Assembly: GCA_000163995.1 (NCBI GenBank)
Contig: CM000855.1
Location: forward strand, 855,172 to 919,171
Reading direction: 5' to 3'
DNA from: Campylobacter jejuni subsp. jejuni 414
Lineage (GTDB): Bacteria; Campylobacterota; Campylobacteria; Campylobacterales; Campylobacteraceae
DNA length: 64,000 bases
Of the stretch, positions 28,332-38,036 are shown one piece after another. The position numbers and the translations under genes are program-made. Below the pieces are notes generated by a model that was given only the letters and a program-made list of their open reading frames with translations, was not told the origin of the DNA and made no database searches. The first letter of the stretch is position 1. The number at the start of each line of letters is the position of its first letter.

Positions 28332-29600
28332 ATGCAAAATGTTATAGAAAATTTTAAACAATTATGCAAAATTCCTCATTGCAGTTATGAAACAGAAAAA
28401 ATGAAAGAATTTTTAAGCTCTTATGCTAAAGATAAAGGCTTTAAAGTAAGCATAGATAAAGCAGGAAATATCCATGCCATAAAAGGCAAACCAAAAATTT
28501 GCTTACAAAGCCATTATGATATGGTCTGCATGGGTGATGCACCAAACTTAGAAGTGTATGAAGAAAATGGTTTTTTAAAAGCTAAAAATTCAAGCCTTGG
28601 TGCAGATAATGGCATAGGCATAGCCATTATGATGAGTGCTATGGCTGAATTTGAAAATTTAGAATGCCTTTTTACAAACGATGAAGAAGTAGGACTAATG
28701 GGAGTAAATTCACTCGAACACACTTTAGAATCTAAAATGCTTTTAAATTTAGATCACGAAAAAGATGATGAGATCATGATAGGCTGCGCAGGTGGAGTGG
28801 ATATAGAAGCTAGTTTACCTTTTAACACTCTTGAAAAAAAGGGTAAAATTTACGAGCTTTATGCACAAAATTTTAAAGGGGGACACTCAGGTATAAATAT
28901 CGTACTCAACGAAAAAAGTTCTATTAAAGAAATGGCTAAATTTATACAAGAAAATGAAGGTGAAATCATTTCTTTTGAAGGTGGGGAAAGAATAAATTCT
29001 ATACCTAAGCACGCTAAAGCTTTAGTGCATTTTAAAAATGAAGTAAAGAGTAATGAATGGATAAAATGTGAATTTAAAGAAGAAAGTGAATTTGAAATTT
29101 GCGATCAAAGCAAAAAACTTTTAAGTCTGATAAATTCTTTTGCTCATGGAGTTAGAGCTTATGATGAAAACCTGGGCATAGTTCAAACAAGCATTAATCT
29201 AGCCACTTTAAGAATGCAAGATAAACAAATCAAATTCGCACTTTTTGCAAGATCTAATGTACTTGATGGACTCAAGCAAGTAGAATTTGAAACTTTGGAA
29301 TTTTTTAAAACTTTTGATTTTAAAGCAAGAAGTTTTAATTTTTATCCACCTTGGGAAGGGAAGGCAAACGCACTTAGCGACATGGTTTTTAAGGTGCTTA
29401 AAAAAGTATCACCTAATGCTAAAGTTTCAGCTATCCATGCAGGGCTTGAATGTGGCATTATAGAAAAAAAACAAGAACTTTTGTGTGCTTCTATAGGACC
29501 AAACATCCATAATCCTCATTCAACCGATGAACATTGTGAAATCACTTCAGTTGAAAAAATATCTAAGGTTGTTTTTGAAGTTTTAAAAGACAATGCTTAA
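28332..29600 (+). CDS. pepD: M20-family dipeptidase (PepD-like, Xaa-His type)
   Basis: A zinc dipeptidase of 422 aa. Metal and catalytic residues sit in LQSHYDMVCMG (His and catalytic Asp), SLGADNGIG (bridging Asp), TNDEEVGLMG (Glu-Glu pair), LNLDHEKDD and, near the end, NPHSTDEHCEI (His). The order matches aminoacyl-histidine dipeptidases, though it is shorter than E. coli PepD (about 485 aa). ATG 28332 follows AAGGAG. It probably supplies amino acids from peptides, which suits an organism that lives on amino acids. It overlaps cjaB tail to tail by 18 bp. Confidence 0.88.
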   Translation: MQNVIENFKQLCKIPHCSYETEKMKEFLSSYAKDKGFKVSIDKAGNIHAIKGKPKICLQSHYDMVCMGDAPNLEVYEENGFLKAKNSSLGADNGIGIAIMMSAMAEFENLECLFTNDEEVGLMGVNSLEHTLESKMLLNLDHEKDDEIMIGCAGGVDIEASLPFNTLEKKGKIYELYAQNFKGGHSGINIVLNEKSSIKEMAKFIQENEGEIISFEGGERINSIPKHAKALVHFKNEVKSNEWIKCEFKEESEFEICDQSKKLLSLINSFAHGVRAYDENLGIVQTSINLATLRMQDKQIKFALFARSNVLDGLKQVEFETLEFFKTFDFKARSFNFYPPWEGKANALSDMVFKVLKKVSPNAKVSAIHAGLECGIIEKKQELLCASIGPNIHNPHSTDEHCEITSVEKISKVVFEVLKDNA

Positions 29601-30830
29601 TTCTTTAATCTTGCTTCTTGCAAAAACGCGTTCAAGCAAAAACACGCAAAGCAAGGAGCAAGATCCCACTATCGCAAGATAAACACCTAAATACTCTTTA
29701 TAAAAAGCGTTAACTATAAAAGGGGTTAAAAAACCTAAAATTGCATAAGAAATATTATAAGCAAAACTAAGTCCGCTAAATTTAAGTTCACTTTTAAAAA
29801 TTTGTGTCATAAAAACAGGTGCAAAAGTGATAATACCTTGCGCAAAACAAGCCAGCAAAAAATAAAATAAAAAATTCTCATCATAAAAACTAAAAAGCAT
29901 ACCAAAAATCACAAAAACTATACTAAAAATAGAACAAATTTTATAACTTCCCCATTTACTTGCCAAAAAACCCTGAAATAAAGCTCCAAAAATCACCGCT
30001 AAAATAGCAAAATTTTGCACCCATAAAACAGAAGTTTTACTCATAGTTAAAAGGCTTTCAAAATACTTTGGTAAAATCATCAAAGTTGCCACACCACTTG
30101 TTAAAACCATAGTCATTAAAAAGCAAACAAGCATACTCATTTTATGCGTTTTTAAAGCTTCAAATAATGGAAAATTTAAAATTTTCTTTTCATTTTGCAC
30201 TTTTACAAATTCTGGAGTTTCACTAAGTTTATTTCTTAAAAACAGAGCCAAAATTCCAAAAAATCCTCCTATGATAAAGGGAATCCTCCAAGCATAACTT
30301 TGAACGTCTTCTGGAGAAAAATAAGATCTTATACCTAAAGTAGCAAGATTTCCTAATAATAAACCTACAGTTAAAGTCGCCGAAATAAAACCAAGGGCTA
30401 AAGGAATTTGACGCCCTTTGACAAATTCACTCACATAAATCCAAGCTCCACTCACCTCAGTTCCAACAGCTAAACCTTGTAAAATACGAATAACAAATAA
30501 AATCAAAGTAGCAAATATACCTATACTTTCATAAGCTGGTAAAAAAGCTAAAGCAAAACTAGGCAAAACCATCAAGAGCATAGAAATATAAAAAATATTT
30601 TTTCTTCCGTATCTATCAGCAAAATGTGCCATCACAATAGAACCAAAAGGGCGCGCCAAATAAGCAGCACCAAATGCTATATAAGTATTTATCTGCATCC
30701 AAAAAGCGTCATTTTGCGGGAAGAATACCTTGGCAAAAATATCCAAAAAAAAAGCAAAAAGTACAAAATCATAAAATTCTAAAATTCCACCTAAGGAAGC
30801 ATAAATAATATTTTTGTATTTTTTTTGCAT
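29583..30830 (-). CDS. cjaB: MFS transporter CjaB (proline/betaine-transporter-like)
   Basis: A 12-helix major facilitator of 415 aa in the metabolite:H+ symporter (ProP-like) group. The helix 2-3 loop signature RPFGSIVMAHFADRYGRKN is present, and ILQGLAVGTEVSGAW matches the family's helix 4. The substrate is not known. It lies downstream of cjaA, the two separated by a hairpin (30849-30869). The name CjaB is recalled from C. jejuni antigen work. Confidence 0.87.
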   Translation of the reverse strand: MQKKYKNIIYASLGGILEFYDFVLFAFFLDIFAKVFFPQNDAFWMQINTYIAFGAAYLARPFGSIVMAHFADRYGRKNIFYISMLLMVLPSFALAFLPAYESIGIFATLILFVIRILQGLAVGTEVSGAWIYVSEFVKGRQIPLALGFISATLTVGLLLGNLATLGIRSYFSPEDVQSYAWRIPFIIGGFFGILALFLRNKLSETPEFVKVQNEKKILNFPLFEALKTHKMSMLVCFLMTMVLTSGVATLMILPKYFESLLTMSKTSVLWVQNFAILAVIFGALFQGFLASKWGSYKICSIFSIVFVIFGMLFSFYDENFLFYFLLACFAQGIITFAPVFMTQIFKSELKFSGLSFAYNISYAILGFLTPFIVNAFYKEYLGVYLAIVGSCSLLCVFLLERVFARSKIKELSIVF

Positions 30831-30848
30831 ATTTTATCCTAAATCAAT

Positions 30849-30869
30849 TAAAGGGCAAAAAGCCCTTTA
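30849..30869 (-). terminator. Terminator between cjaA and cjaB
   Basis: An 8-bp stem, TAAAGGGC and GCCCTTTA, with a 5-nt A/T loop lies directly after the cjaA stop at 30870. It would limit read-through from the highly expressed lipoprotein gene into cjaB. Confidence 0.7.
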
Positions 30870-31709
30870 TTAAATTTTTCCACCTTCAATCACTACATCA
30901 TCAGCTTTGACATCATCTCCAAAATGATCTTTTAAAGTTTCATTATAAGCCTTGTGAAAAAACTGTTCTTGACCTAGCTTAATGATCAAATTATCAATAA
31001 ATTCCTTAAGCTCTTTATCACCTTTTTTAACTGCTGGTGCGATAACATCTTTATTGCCTAGCTCTTTAATACCCATTTTAAAATCAGGGTGATCTTTTAT
31101 CCAAGCAAAAAGCAAGGTATTATCATGACTTAAAGCATCGCCTCTTTTATCCATCAAAGCAGCAAAAGTTTCAGTATTTTGATCGTATTTTAAAGTTTTT
31201 ATATTAGGATAATTTTGCGTAAAATATGCATCCGCCGTTGTACCTTTGTTTAAAAGTAAAATTTTGTCTTTTAAATCCTCTACACTAGTAATATTACTAT
31301 CCTTCGGTACAGCAACACCTAAAGCCACTTTCATATAAGGTAAGCAAAAATCAACCTGTTCTGCTCTTTGCGGAGTTTGAGTAAAATTAGCTAAAATAAT
31401 ATCTACTTTATTTGATTTTAAAAACTCAACCCTATTTGCCGCCTCAACAAGAACAAATTGCACCTTGTTTTCATCTCCAAAAAGTTCTTTTGCTATACGT
31501 TTAGCTAAAACTACATCATAGCCTTGATTATTTCCTTTTTCATCTACATAACCAAAGGGTGGTTTATCACCAAATACTCCAATCCTAACAACTCCATTTT
31601 GCTTAATTTCATCAAGAGAATTTAAAGTTTTAGAGTCAGAATTTCCCTCACAAGCAGCCAACACTACTGCAACAAAGGCCGTTAAAACACTTAGAAGTAT
31701 TTTTTTCAT
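30870..31709 (-). CDS. cjaA: Surface lipoprotein CjaA, cysteine-binding solute-binding protein
   Basis: Extracytoplasmic solute-binding protein (family 3) of an amino-acid ABC importer, anchored as a lipoprotein. The ATG at 31709 (279 aa) follows AAAGGAAATAC; the frame to 31763 lacks support. The lipobox is LAAC. The binding-protein pattern GVVRIGVFGDKPPFGYVDEKG and GYDVVLAKRIAKELFG is typical. The sequon DSNIT fits N-glycosylation. From memory CjaA is an immunodominant antigen whose crystal structure contained cysteine. No permease or ATPase gene is next to it. Confidence 0.93.
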   Translation of the reverse strand: MKKILLSVLTAFVAVVLAACEGNSDSKTLNSLDEIKQNGVVRIGVFGDKPPFGYVDEKGNNQGYDVVLAKRIAKELFGDENKVQFVLVEAANRVEFLKSNKVDIILANFTQTPQRAEQVDFCLPYMKVALGVAVPKDSNITSVEDLKDKILLLNKGTTADAYFTQNYPNIKTLKYDQNTETFAALMDKRGDALSHDNTLLFAWIKDHPDFKMGIKELGNKDVIAPAVKKGDKELKEFIDNLIIKLGQEQFFHKAYNETLKDHFGDDVKADDVVIEGGKI

Positions 31710-31894
31710 GTATTTCCTTTCTTTAAAAATAAGCCTTAAGGCATTACAAAAATATATAAACAATTGCCAAATTAATTATACTTATAAATTATAAATAATG
31801 TATTTAAATTAAACTAAAAAGATTTTTCATGTGTAAAAATGTAATTAATCTCATACTTTCTTTTGGCATTGTTTAATTTTTAAGTAAAAAAAGA

Positions 31895-31900
31895 TATAAT
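31895..31900 (+). promoter_or_regulatory. -10 element of the jlpA promoter
   Basis: A perfect TATAAT preceded by periodic A/T tracts lies 36 bp before ATG 31936. This is the usual Campylobacter sigma-70 form, which often lacks a -35 box. Confidence 0.6.
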
Positions 31901-31935
31901 CTTTCTTTTTAAAATTTTTTCAAGGAGAAAACTAT

Positions 31936-33054
31936 ATGAAAAAAGGTATTTTTATCCTTATCGGGATAGCTGTTTTATTTTCAGCTTGCGGAAATCCCAT
32001 AGATGAAAAAACAGTTAAAAAATACGAAAATCAACTAAATCAAACAATTAAACAAGAAATTTCAAGCCTTTCTCAGGATTCTGGAATAAAAATTGAATTT
32101 TCTGATTTTAAATGCAATGCAGATGGTAAATTTATAGCATGTTTAAGTCCAAATTTCAAGACTCTTGTAGAAGATAACAATGACGAATATCAAGAACTAT
32201 TTCAAGCAAAAAATATCAAATTTCGCTCAAATGAAATTTATAAAGGCGAAACAAATGCATCAATTGGTATTAAAGAATATTATAACAATCTTTTTAAAGA
32301 CCAAAAAAACATACAAACAAGCTTAGTTTTTGAAAATTTCCAACTTGGCGAAAGGATTGTTAATGATATCAATGAAAGCTTGCTTCAACAAGATCCAAAA
32401 ATAAGCTCTTTTATCAATAAATTAAGTTCAGATTCTTATACTTTATCATTTGATAATTCCATCAACAAACAAAAGAGTGATTATCTAGATAATCTTGATA
32501 TAAAATTTTATAATGCAAAATTAAATTTCAATACAAATCTAAATATAAATCTAAAAGAAGATCTGATTAATTATCTTGATTCTAAAGGCATAAAATTTAA
32601 CACTCAAACTTTAACCATGGATGGACAAGCTATCAATGAATTTCTTATCAAGGCAAGTTATGAACAAACTTCAGATTTTAGCAATATAATCCAAAAATAT
32701 ATTATTTTAAACAATTTTAAAATTGATTCAACCCTTAAAACTGAAGGTGTGTTTAATAGCTACATGGCAAGAGCTAAAGAAAATTTACAAACCCTAAAAA
32801 CTCAAAGCCAAAATGAAGAAGAAGCGTTAATTCTTGATAAAGCTTTGATTATTTTAAATAACATCACTCAAAACGATGATTATAAACTCAATCTTGATTT
32901 AAAATTTAAAAATATCCCTATTAGTGATTACAATACACAAGGAATCAATAGCATAGAAAAACTCAATATCAACAATCAAGATGCCACAGAAGTTTTAAGA
33001 ATTATACTTCCATTTATCATGCTTTCTATGTTAATGGGCGGAGCATCATTTTAA
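31936..33054 (+). CDS. jlpA: Surface lipoprotein adhesin JlpA
   Basis: A Campylobacter-specific adhesin of 372 aa. The signal peptide ends with FSAC (acylated Cys18). Two PglB glycosylation sequons are visible, ETNAS (N107) and DINES (N146), at the sites I recall as glycosylated in JlpA. A long unclosed beta-sheet fold is known for the family. The C-terminus is hydrophobic ([16 protein letters not shown]). ATG 31936 follows AAGGAG. JlpA was reported to bind host Hsp90-alpha and to help adherence. A palindromic terminator follows. Confidence 0.96.
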   Translation: MKKGIFILIGIAVLFSACGNPIDEKTVKKYENQLNQTIKQEISSLSQDSGIKIEFSDFKCNADGKFIACLSPNFKTLVEDNNDEYQELFQAKNIKFRSNEIYKGETNASIGIKEYYNNLFKDQKNIQTSLVFENFQLGERIVNDINESLLQQDPKISSFINKLSSDSYTLSFDNSINKQKSDYLDNLDIKFYNAKLNFNTNLNINLKEDLINYLDSKGIKFNTQTLTMDGQAINEFLIKASYEQTSDFSNIIQKYIILNNFKIDSTLKTEGVFNSYMARAKENLQTLKTQSQNEEEALILDKALIILNNITQNDDYKLNLDLKFKNIPISDYNTQGINSIEKLNINNQDATEVLRIILPFIMLSMLMGGASF

Positions 33055-33056
33055 TC

Positions 33057-33078
33057 TTTAAGAGGAATTCCTCTTAAA
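33057..33078. terminator. Terminator of jlpA
   Basis: A perfect inverted repeat whose half TTTAAGAGGAA is followed directly by TTCCTCTTAAA lies just past the jlpA stop. It also lies just past the convergent sulfatase-family pseudogene, so it may serve both. Confidence 0.7.
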
Positions 33079-33079
33079 G

Positions 33080-34681
33080 TTATTCTTTATCAAAGTATTC
33101 AAATTTTGCCCTACCTTCATCTCTTAAAACTTTAATATAACCATCATTTCCAGAAATATCAACACCATTAATGTAAAACACATTAGGCTCTCCTAAAGAA
33201 TTATGAATATCATACCCCATTTCCTTGGCTAATAATTTAGCAAGCTCATAATGAGTTGGCAAATTACTTTGTTTTAAATAAGATATAAAATCATCATTTT
33301 TAACATTAAAAGTGGTAGCAAAAATAGGAATATTAGCTACATTTACACTTAAAAAAGAATGTCCATATTCAGCATGCCCATCTCTTCCTAATTCTCCCAT
33401 AGCTCAGGTGTGAAAATTACATAGATAGGAATGCCATTTTTTGGCTTAATTCTTTAAAAACTTCAAATACACTAGAAATAAAATAATCATTAAAAATCAT
33501 AGCATTATCATAAGTATTTTCACGAGTCATTGGTTTAAAAACATCTGTTTTTTCATACGCTCTATAGCCTCTTTGATAAGGAGAATGTGCGTTTCTTTGA
33601 TGCAATATAACAAAATTTTTTCCATATAAAAATTTATCTTGATTTTCTTTTAATTTTTCCAAAACCACCAAATCACCCAATTGCTTATATTTAAAATAAT
33701 AATTTTCCCTTGTAAAAAATTCATCTAAATTTTCAGGACCTATATCTCTTAACTCACTAATGGTTTGCGCACTGTAGTAAAAAGTTTTAAATCCTGCTTT
33801 CTTGGCTAACACAAGATGTGTGTTTTCATTCAAAATATGCCTAATATTATCCGGCTTATAAGCAATATTTAGTAAGCTTGGTAAAGCCACACGAGTCAAA
33901 ACAGCACTTGAGATTGCTTTTTACTACAAAGTTTTTATCATTTTTTGCCCATTTACTAAGTAATGGACTTGTATTTCTTTCATAGCCTAAAAGCCCTATA
34001 CAATTTGCATTAGTACTTTCGCCTAAAATCAAGATAACATTACGATCTGCTACATTTTTATAATCATAAGTGTATTCAGGATAATCCGGTAAGGTAGTTT
34101 GAGGTATGCGTAAATATAAGAAAAAATAAGCGCTAAAAGTTTGTAAAGAATTATACAAAGAAATACTATCATTTTTAGAAGAAAAATTGGCAAGACTATC
34201 AGTTTTATAAACCGTCTTATAAGGTAAAACACCTAAAGCAAAAATCGCCAAAATTGTAGCGATGAAATTGGTTTTTTTGAGATTTTAAAATAAAAGATAC
34301 TTAAAGCAGTATAGTTAAGAAATATTACGCTTATATGAATTAAGCCTTTAAGTAATATCCCTCCCTAAAGCAATTTTTACTACTTTTCCAAATTCAACAA
34401 ACATTAAATGTAAAGAAAAGACATTCAAAAGTTTGTTAAAATAATATAAATGCGAAAATTGGATACATTCCATCAAAGCAAAAAATCCAAACACACAAAC
34501 TATAAAAATTCTAGGACGAACCAAAGGAAAAATCAAAGCTGCCGCATCTAAAACCAAAACATTATTTAAATCAAAACGAAATATATAGTCATTATAAAGT
34601 GAAAACAAAAATCCAGGCAAAATAAAAGCTATAAAAGTTATAACTACCAAAAAAAGTAATTTCTAAAAAAGATTTTCACAA
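33080..34681 (-). pseudogene. Degraded sulfatase-family phosphoethanolamine transferase (EptA/CptA-like)
   Basis: Fragments in different frames add up to one protein of about 530 aa. The start is GTG 34681 after AAAGGA; membrane helices appear in 34348-34650. The segment around 34000 carries LILGESTNANCIGLLGYERN, the active-site region of phosphoethanolamine transferases, and 33417-33899 carries NFVILHQRNAHSPY. The last part is LGRDGHAEYGHSFL. Breaks are seen at the A7 run 34651-34657, in the stop-rich stretch about 34260-34350, near 33885-33905 and near 33400-33420. With at least four lesions this is a true pseudogene. Another such enzyme (EptC) is encoded elsewhere in C. jejuni, from memory. 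Confidence 0.87.
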
Positions 34682-34801
34682 TATTCCTTTATTTAAAAAG
34701 TTTAAAAATTAAATTATAGTCAAATAATTTTTTATTAAGTTAAAATTTATGTATTTTTAGTTATTTTGATAGCTTTAAAATTTATCATATAAAAGGTTAA
34801 A

Positions 34802-35541
34802 ATGAAAATTTTATTCTCTCCTAGTGAAAGCAAAAATGAAAATTGCAAACAAAACCCCATCAATGAAAATTCATTTATATTTAAAGAATTATTTTCTTAT
34901 AGAATGCAGGCCTTAAAACACTATGAAGAATTTATTAAAAATGCAAGTTTGCAAAATTTACAAGAGCTTTTTGGTATCAAAAATGAAAATGAGATCGACA
35001 AATTTAAACAAGATTTAAAAACTGCTCCCACCGAGCAAGCTATCACGCTTTATAGCGGAGTAAGTTATGAATATCTTAATTTTAAAGCCTTAGATAAAAA
35101 AAGTCAAGCTTATATTTTAGAAAACACTCTTATTTTTTCTAATCTTTTTGGCGTTGTAAGAGCTAGTGATACCCTACCCTTTTATAAATTCAAACAAGGA
35201 GCCAAAATAGGAAATTTTGCTATAGAAAAATTTTACAAAGAACATTTTAGCAAAGCCTTAGATCAGTACTTAGAAAATGAAGAAATACTTGATCTTAGAG
35301 CGGGATTTTATGATAAATTTTATACCCCAAAAAGAAAATTTATACTTATAAATTTATAAAAAATGGTAAAGTTATCAGTCATTTTGCTAAAGCTTATAGG
35401 GGAATTTTACTTTCCATAAGTGCAAAAAATCAAGCTCGAAGCAATAAAGAACTTTTAGAAAATCTTCCTTTGAATCTAAAACTCAAAGAAATTCAAATCA
35501 AAGGCTTAAAGGAAGAAATTATACTTGAAATTCTAGATTAA
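34802..35541 (+). pseudogene. yaaA: YaaA/UPF0246 family peroxide-stress protein, frameshifted near the C-terminus
   Basis: YaaA proteins protect DNA from Fenton damage by lowering free iron. The first frame (34802-35359, 185 aa) starts MKILFSPSESKNE and carries TLYSGVSYEYLNF and LRAGFYDKFYTPK, typical of the family. It ends at TAA 35357. One more T in the run at 35353-35355 would let it continue as FIKNGKVISHFAKAYRG and on to EIILEILD, stop 35539-35541, for 246 aa, the usual length. The conserved C-terminal block is therefore present but out of frame. The ATG follows AAAAGG. Confidence 0.82.
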
Positions 35542-35545
35542 ATTT

Positions 35546-36697
35546 TTATTTCAAATATTTTAAAGCTAATTTCGCATAATAACTTGCAGCTCTAGCTAAA
35601 AGCTTATCATTAAAAACATAACTAGAATTATGTAAATAAATGTCGTTTTCATTTTCTAAAAAGGCATAAGCACATTTTTTCATTTCACAAAAAAAGCCAA
35701 AATCCTCACTTGCCATTAAAGGACGATGATTAAAATCACAATTTTCCTCACCAAATAGCTCTTTTGCAACTTCACTTGCAAAATCTACCGCTTCATCATG
35801 ATTCATAGTGACTGGTGCAACAACATTTTTGCTAATTTGAATTTCTATATCATTAGCCTGTGCAATACCTTTGCAAATTTTATAAATTTTTTCTTCAATT
35901 AATTTTCTAGTTTCATTATCCAATGCCCTAACACTCATCTTAATTATCGCATTATCTGGAATGATATTAAAAGCATGTCCTGCATTAAAAGCACCTATAC
36001 TTACAACTGCTGAATTTTGAGGATCAACATTGCAAGATACTATACTTTGCAAAGCCACTACAAGCAAAGAAGCAGCATATATAGGATCTTTTGCTTTTTC
36101 TGGGGCGCTTCCATGACCACCTTTTCCGATAACTTCAATACTATAGCTATCTGAAGAAGCCATCATGGCACCTTTTTTAAGATAAAATTTCTTATCACTG
36201 CCAAAAGGCATATTATGCCATCCAAAAACATAATCACTATCGAATTTTTCAAATAATCCATCTTCTATCATTGCCTTAGCGCCACCTAAGCCTTCTTCGG
36301 CAGGTTGAAAATAAAGATTTAATACACCATTAAATTCCTGACTTGCTAAATATTTTGCAGCAAGCAACAAAGAGGTGGTATGTCCATCATGGCCGCAAGC
36401 ATGCATTACATTGTCTTTTTTGCTTTTGTATGGTAAATTCGTGCATTCTTGCATAGGTAAAGCATCCATATCTGCACGAAGTCCTATTTTTTTATTGCTA
36501 TTTCCTTTTTTTAAAACCCCCACAACGCCTGTTTTTCCAATTTCTCCATAAACTTCATAACCAAATTCTTTTAATTTTTGTGCCACCAATTTTGCAGTAC
36601 ATAACTCATCAAAACCAAGTTCAGGATTTTCATGAATTTGATGACGAATTTTTTCAAATTCACCTTGTAAATCTAGTATTTCTGAAATTAAATTCAT
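35546..36697 (-). CDS. hipO: Hippurate hydrolase (hippuricase)
   Basis: Hydrolyses N-benzoylglycine to benzoate and glycine, the classic test that separates C. jejuni from C. coli. An M20D amidohydrolase of 383 aa from ATG 36697, behind AAGGAGAAAAATAA. Metal ligands are seen in MHACGHDGHT (Cys, His), PAEEGLGGAK (Glu pair), VFGWHNMPFG (His) and near the C-terminus in ENDIYLHNSSYV (His). The frame to 36742 is an upstream extension without support. It appears intact. It is followed upstream by a degraded transporter locus. Confidence 0.96.
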   Translation of the reverse strand: MNLISEILDLQGEFEKIRHQIHENPELGFDELCTAKLVAQKLKEFGYEVYGEIGKTGVVGVLKKGNSNKKIGLRADMDALPMQECTNLPYKSKKDNVMHACGHDGHTTSLLLAAKYLASQEFNGVLNLYFQPAEEGLGGAKAMIEDGLFEKFDSDYVFGWHNMPFGSDKKFYLKKGAMMASSDSYSIEVIGKGGHGSAPEKAKDPIYAASLLVVALQSIVSCNVDPQNSAVVSIGAFNAGHAFNIIPDNAIIKMSVRALDNETRKLIEEKIYKICKGIAQANDIEIQISKNVVAPVTMNHDEAVDFASEVAKELFGEENCDFNHRPLMASEDFGFFCEMKKCAYAFLENENDIYLHNSSYVFNDKLLARAASYYAKLALKYLK

Positions 36698-36906
36698 TTT
36701 ATTTTTCTCCTTGTATAAAATTTTCTTTTCTAGGTAGAACAAATTACGCCAAGATTGTTGAAATAAAAATCAAAGCAAAAATATAAACAAAATCTAAAAT
36801 AAAACTATGAGTTTTATCAACACTCCAAGATACGACCTATAAATTAAATGATAGTATAACAAAGGTAATACTCCAAAAAGTACTTATAGATTTGGATTGA
36901 AATTTT
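36698..36906. other. AT-rich gap upstream of hipO, no gene seen
   Basis: About 210 bp containing the hipO ribosome binding site and probably its promoter. Some of it may be eroded 3' sequence of the degraded transporter locus. I see no reading frame with a start signal and no clear hairpin. Confidence 0.4.
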
Positions 36907-37608
36907 TTAATTCTGAAAGTAAATTAAAGAAAAATGCAAACCACATAGAATAAAAATACCCGACAATACGGCAAAAATCTGTATCAATACTAAATTTTTA
37001 AAATCCATATAAAAATACACGCCCTTCAACAATAGCATTATTATAAAAGAGATATTTTTTCTTTTAAAAAATAATCTAAGATAAGGACTGAAAATAATAA
37101 CAAAATTAGGCAAAGTTTGAATTTCTTTTTTAACAAAATCAGCTAATTCTTCACTAAAACCTGCGTATTACCCATAAAAAGTTGGTAAAAATAGACTGAA
37201 AAATAAAATAGGTCCTATCAAAAATAATCATACCTCAAGCGACATGAGATTTTAGAGCATAAATAAGTTTTTCACATTATTCTTTTTTGTTTTCACCCTT
37301 GCCTATAAAAAACTAATAAAACAGCCTTCTAAAAATCTTATAATTAAAATACTGCTATAACCGTCCCCGAAGTTAAAATATATCAGAATTCATTAAACCT
37401 TTTTTAACCCAAATTTATAAACTAAAAAAGCCGTAAACGAAGCACCAAAAATTTTTGCAACCACTATCATACTAGTGATTAAGATGGCTTGTTAAGTATT
37501 TAAAACAAGGTTACTTGAAATCAAAGGCATTAAAACCTGTCGCTGCCCATGAAATGCTATAAATGATAAACTCAAACCCTAATTGCGTCTAAAAGAAATA
37601 AAAGTCAT
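36907..37608 (-). pseudogene. Degraded MFS-type transporter
   Basis: Minus-strand translations show membrane-protein fragments broken by stops. From ATG 37608: MTFISFRRN, stop, then LMPLISSNLVLNT, stop, then ITSMIVVAKIFGASFTAFLV and YKFGLKKV followed by double stops. The order (helix, loop, conserved GASFTAFLVYKFG) resembles helix 2-3 of sugar- or drug-type MFS proteins. A second fragment (36907-37113) ends with a hydrophobic segment and basic residues. The original N-terminus may be at an ATG 37616 that now runs directly into a stop. From memory NCTC 11168 has an MFS or integral membrane gene here (Cj0987c region). Confidence 0.65.
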
Positions 37609-37828
37609 TTTTACATATTAAAATCCTTTTTAAATATTTATTAAAATACAACATAAAAATAAGATAGTTTATTATCTTTAATTATTTTTTACATATTTTT
37701 TTATTACTTTTTGAAAATTTATATATAAATTTAAAGATAAAAAAACTAAAATATAAATAAAAAACCATAGAAGTTTTTAAAGTATTTAAATGATATATTT
37801 GCAAAATCTGGTTTTAAAAAGGAAAAAT

Positions 37829-38035
37829 ATGGAATTTTTATTATTTATTTTTTTAATTATTGTATTTTTATTTGTAGTATTTATCATCGTTATGCGTTAT
37901 GAAAAAAAGATAAAATTACTCAATCAAAACATACAAAACATAAAAGAAGATATAGTCAATCTTAAAGAAATAACTCAAAAAAATTGCTCTTTAATTGAAA
38001 AAAATCGCTCTAATATAGAAAATATAATAAAATAA
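37829..38035 (+). CDS. Small single-pass membrane protein with coiled coil
   Basis: A 68-aa product from ATG 37829 behind AAAAAGG. Residues 2-23 are a membrane helix (FLLFIFLIIVFLFVVFIIV) and the rest is charged and heptad-like (KKIKLLNQNIQNIKEDIVNLKE), suggesting a coiled coil that protrudes into the cytoplasm or periplasm. Function unknown; from memory it corresponds to Cj0989. It is convergent with the following hypothetical gene, one base apart. Confidence 0.7.
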   Translation: MEFLLFIFLIIVFLFVVFIIVMRYEKKIKLLNQNIQNIKEDIVNLKEITQKNCSLIEKNRSNIENIIK

Positions 38036-38036
38036 A

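Noticed and set aside
36907-37113. 68-aa minus-strand frame read as a small membrane protein
   Set aside because: It is a piece of the degraded MFS transporter, with related fragments and stops on either side.
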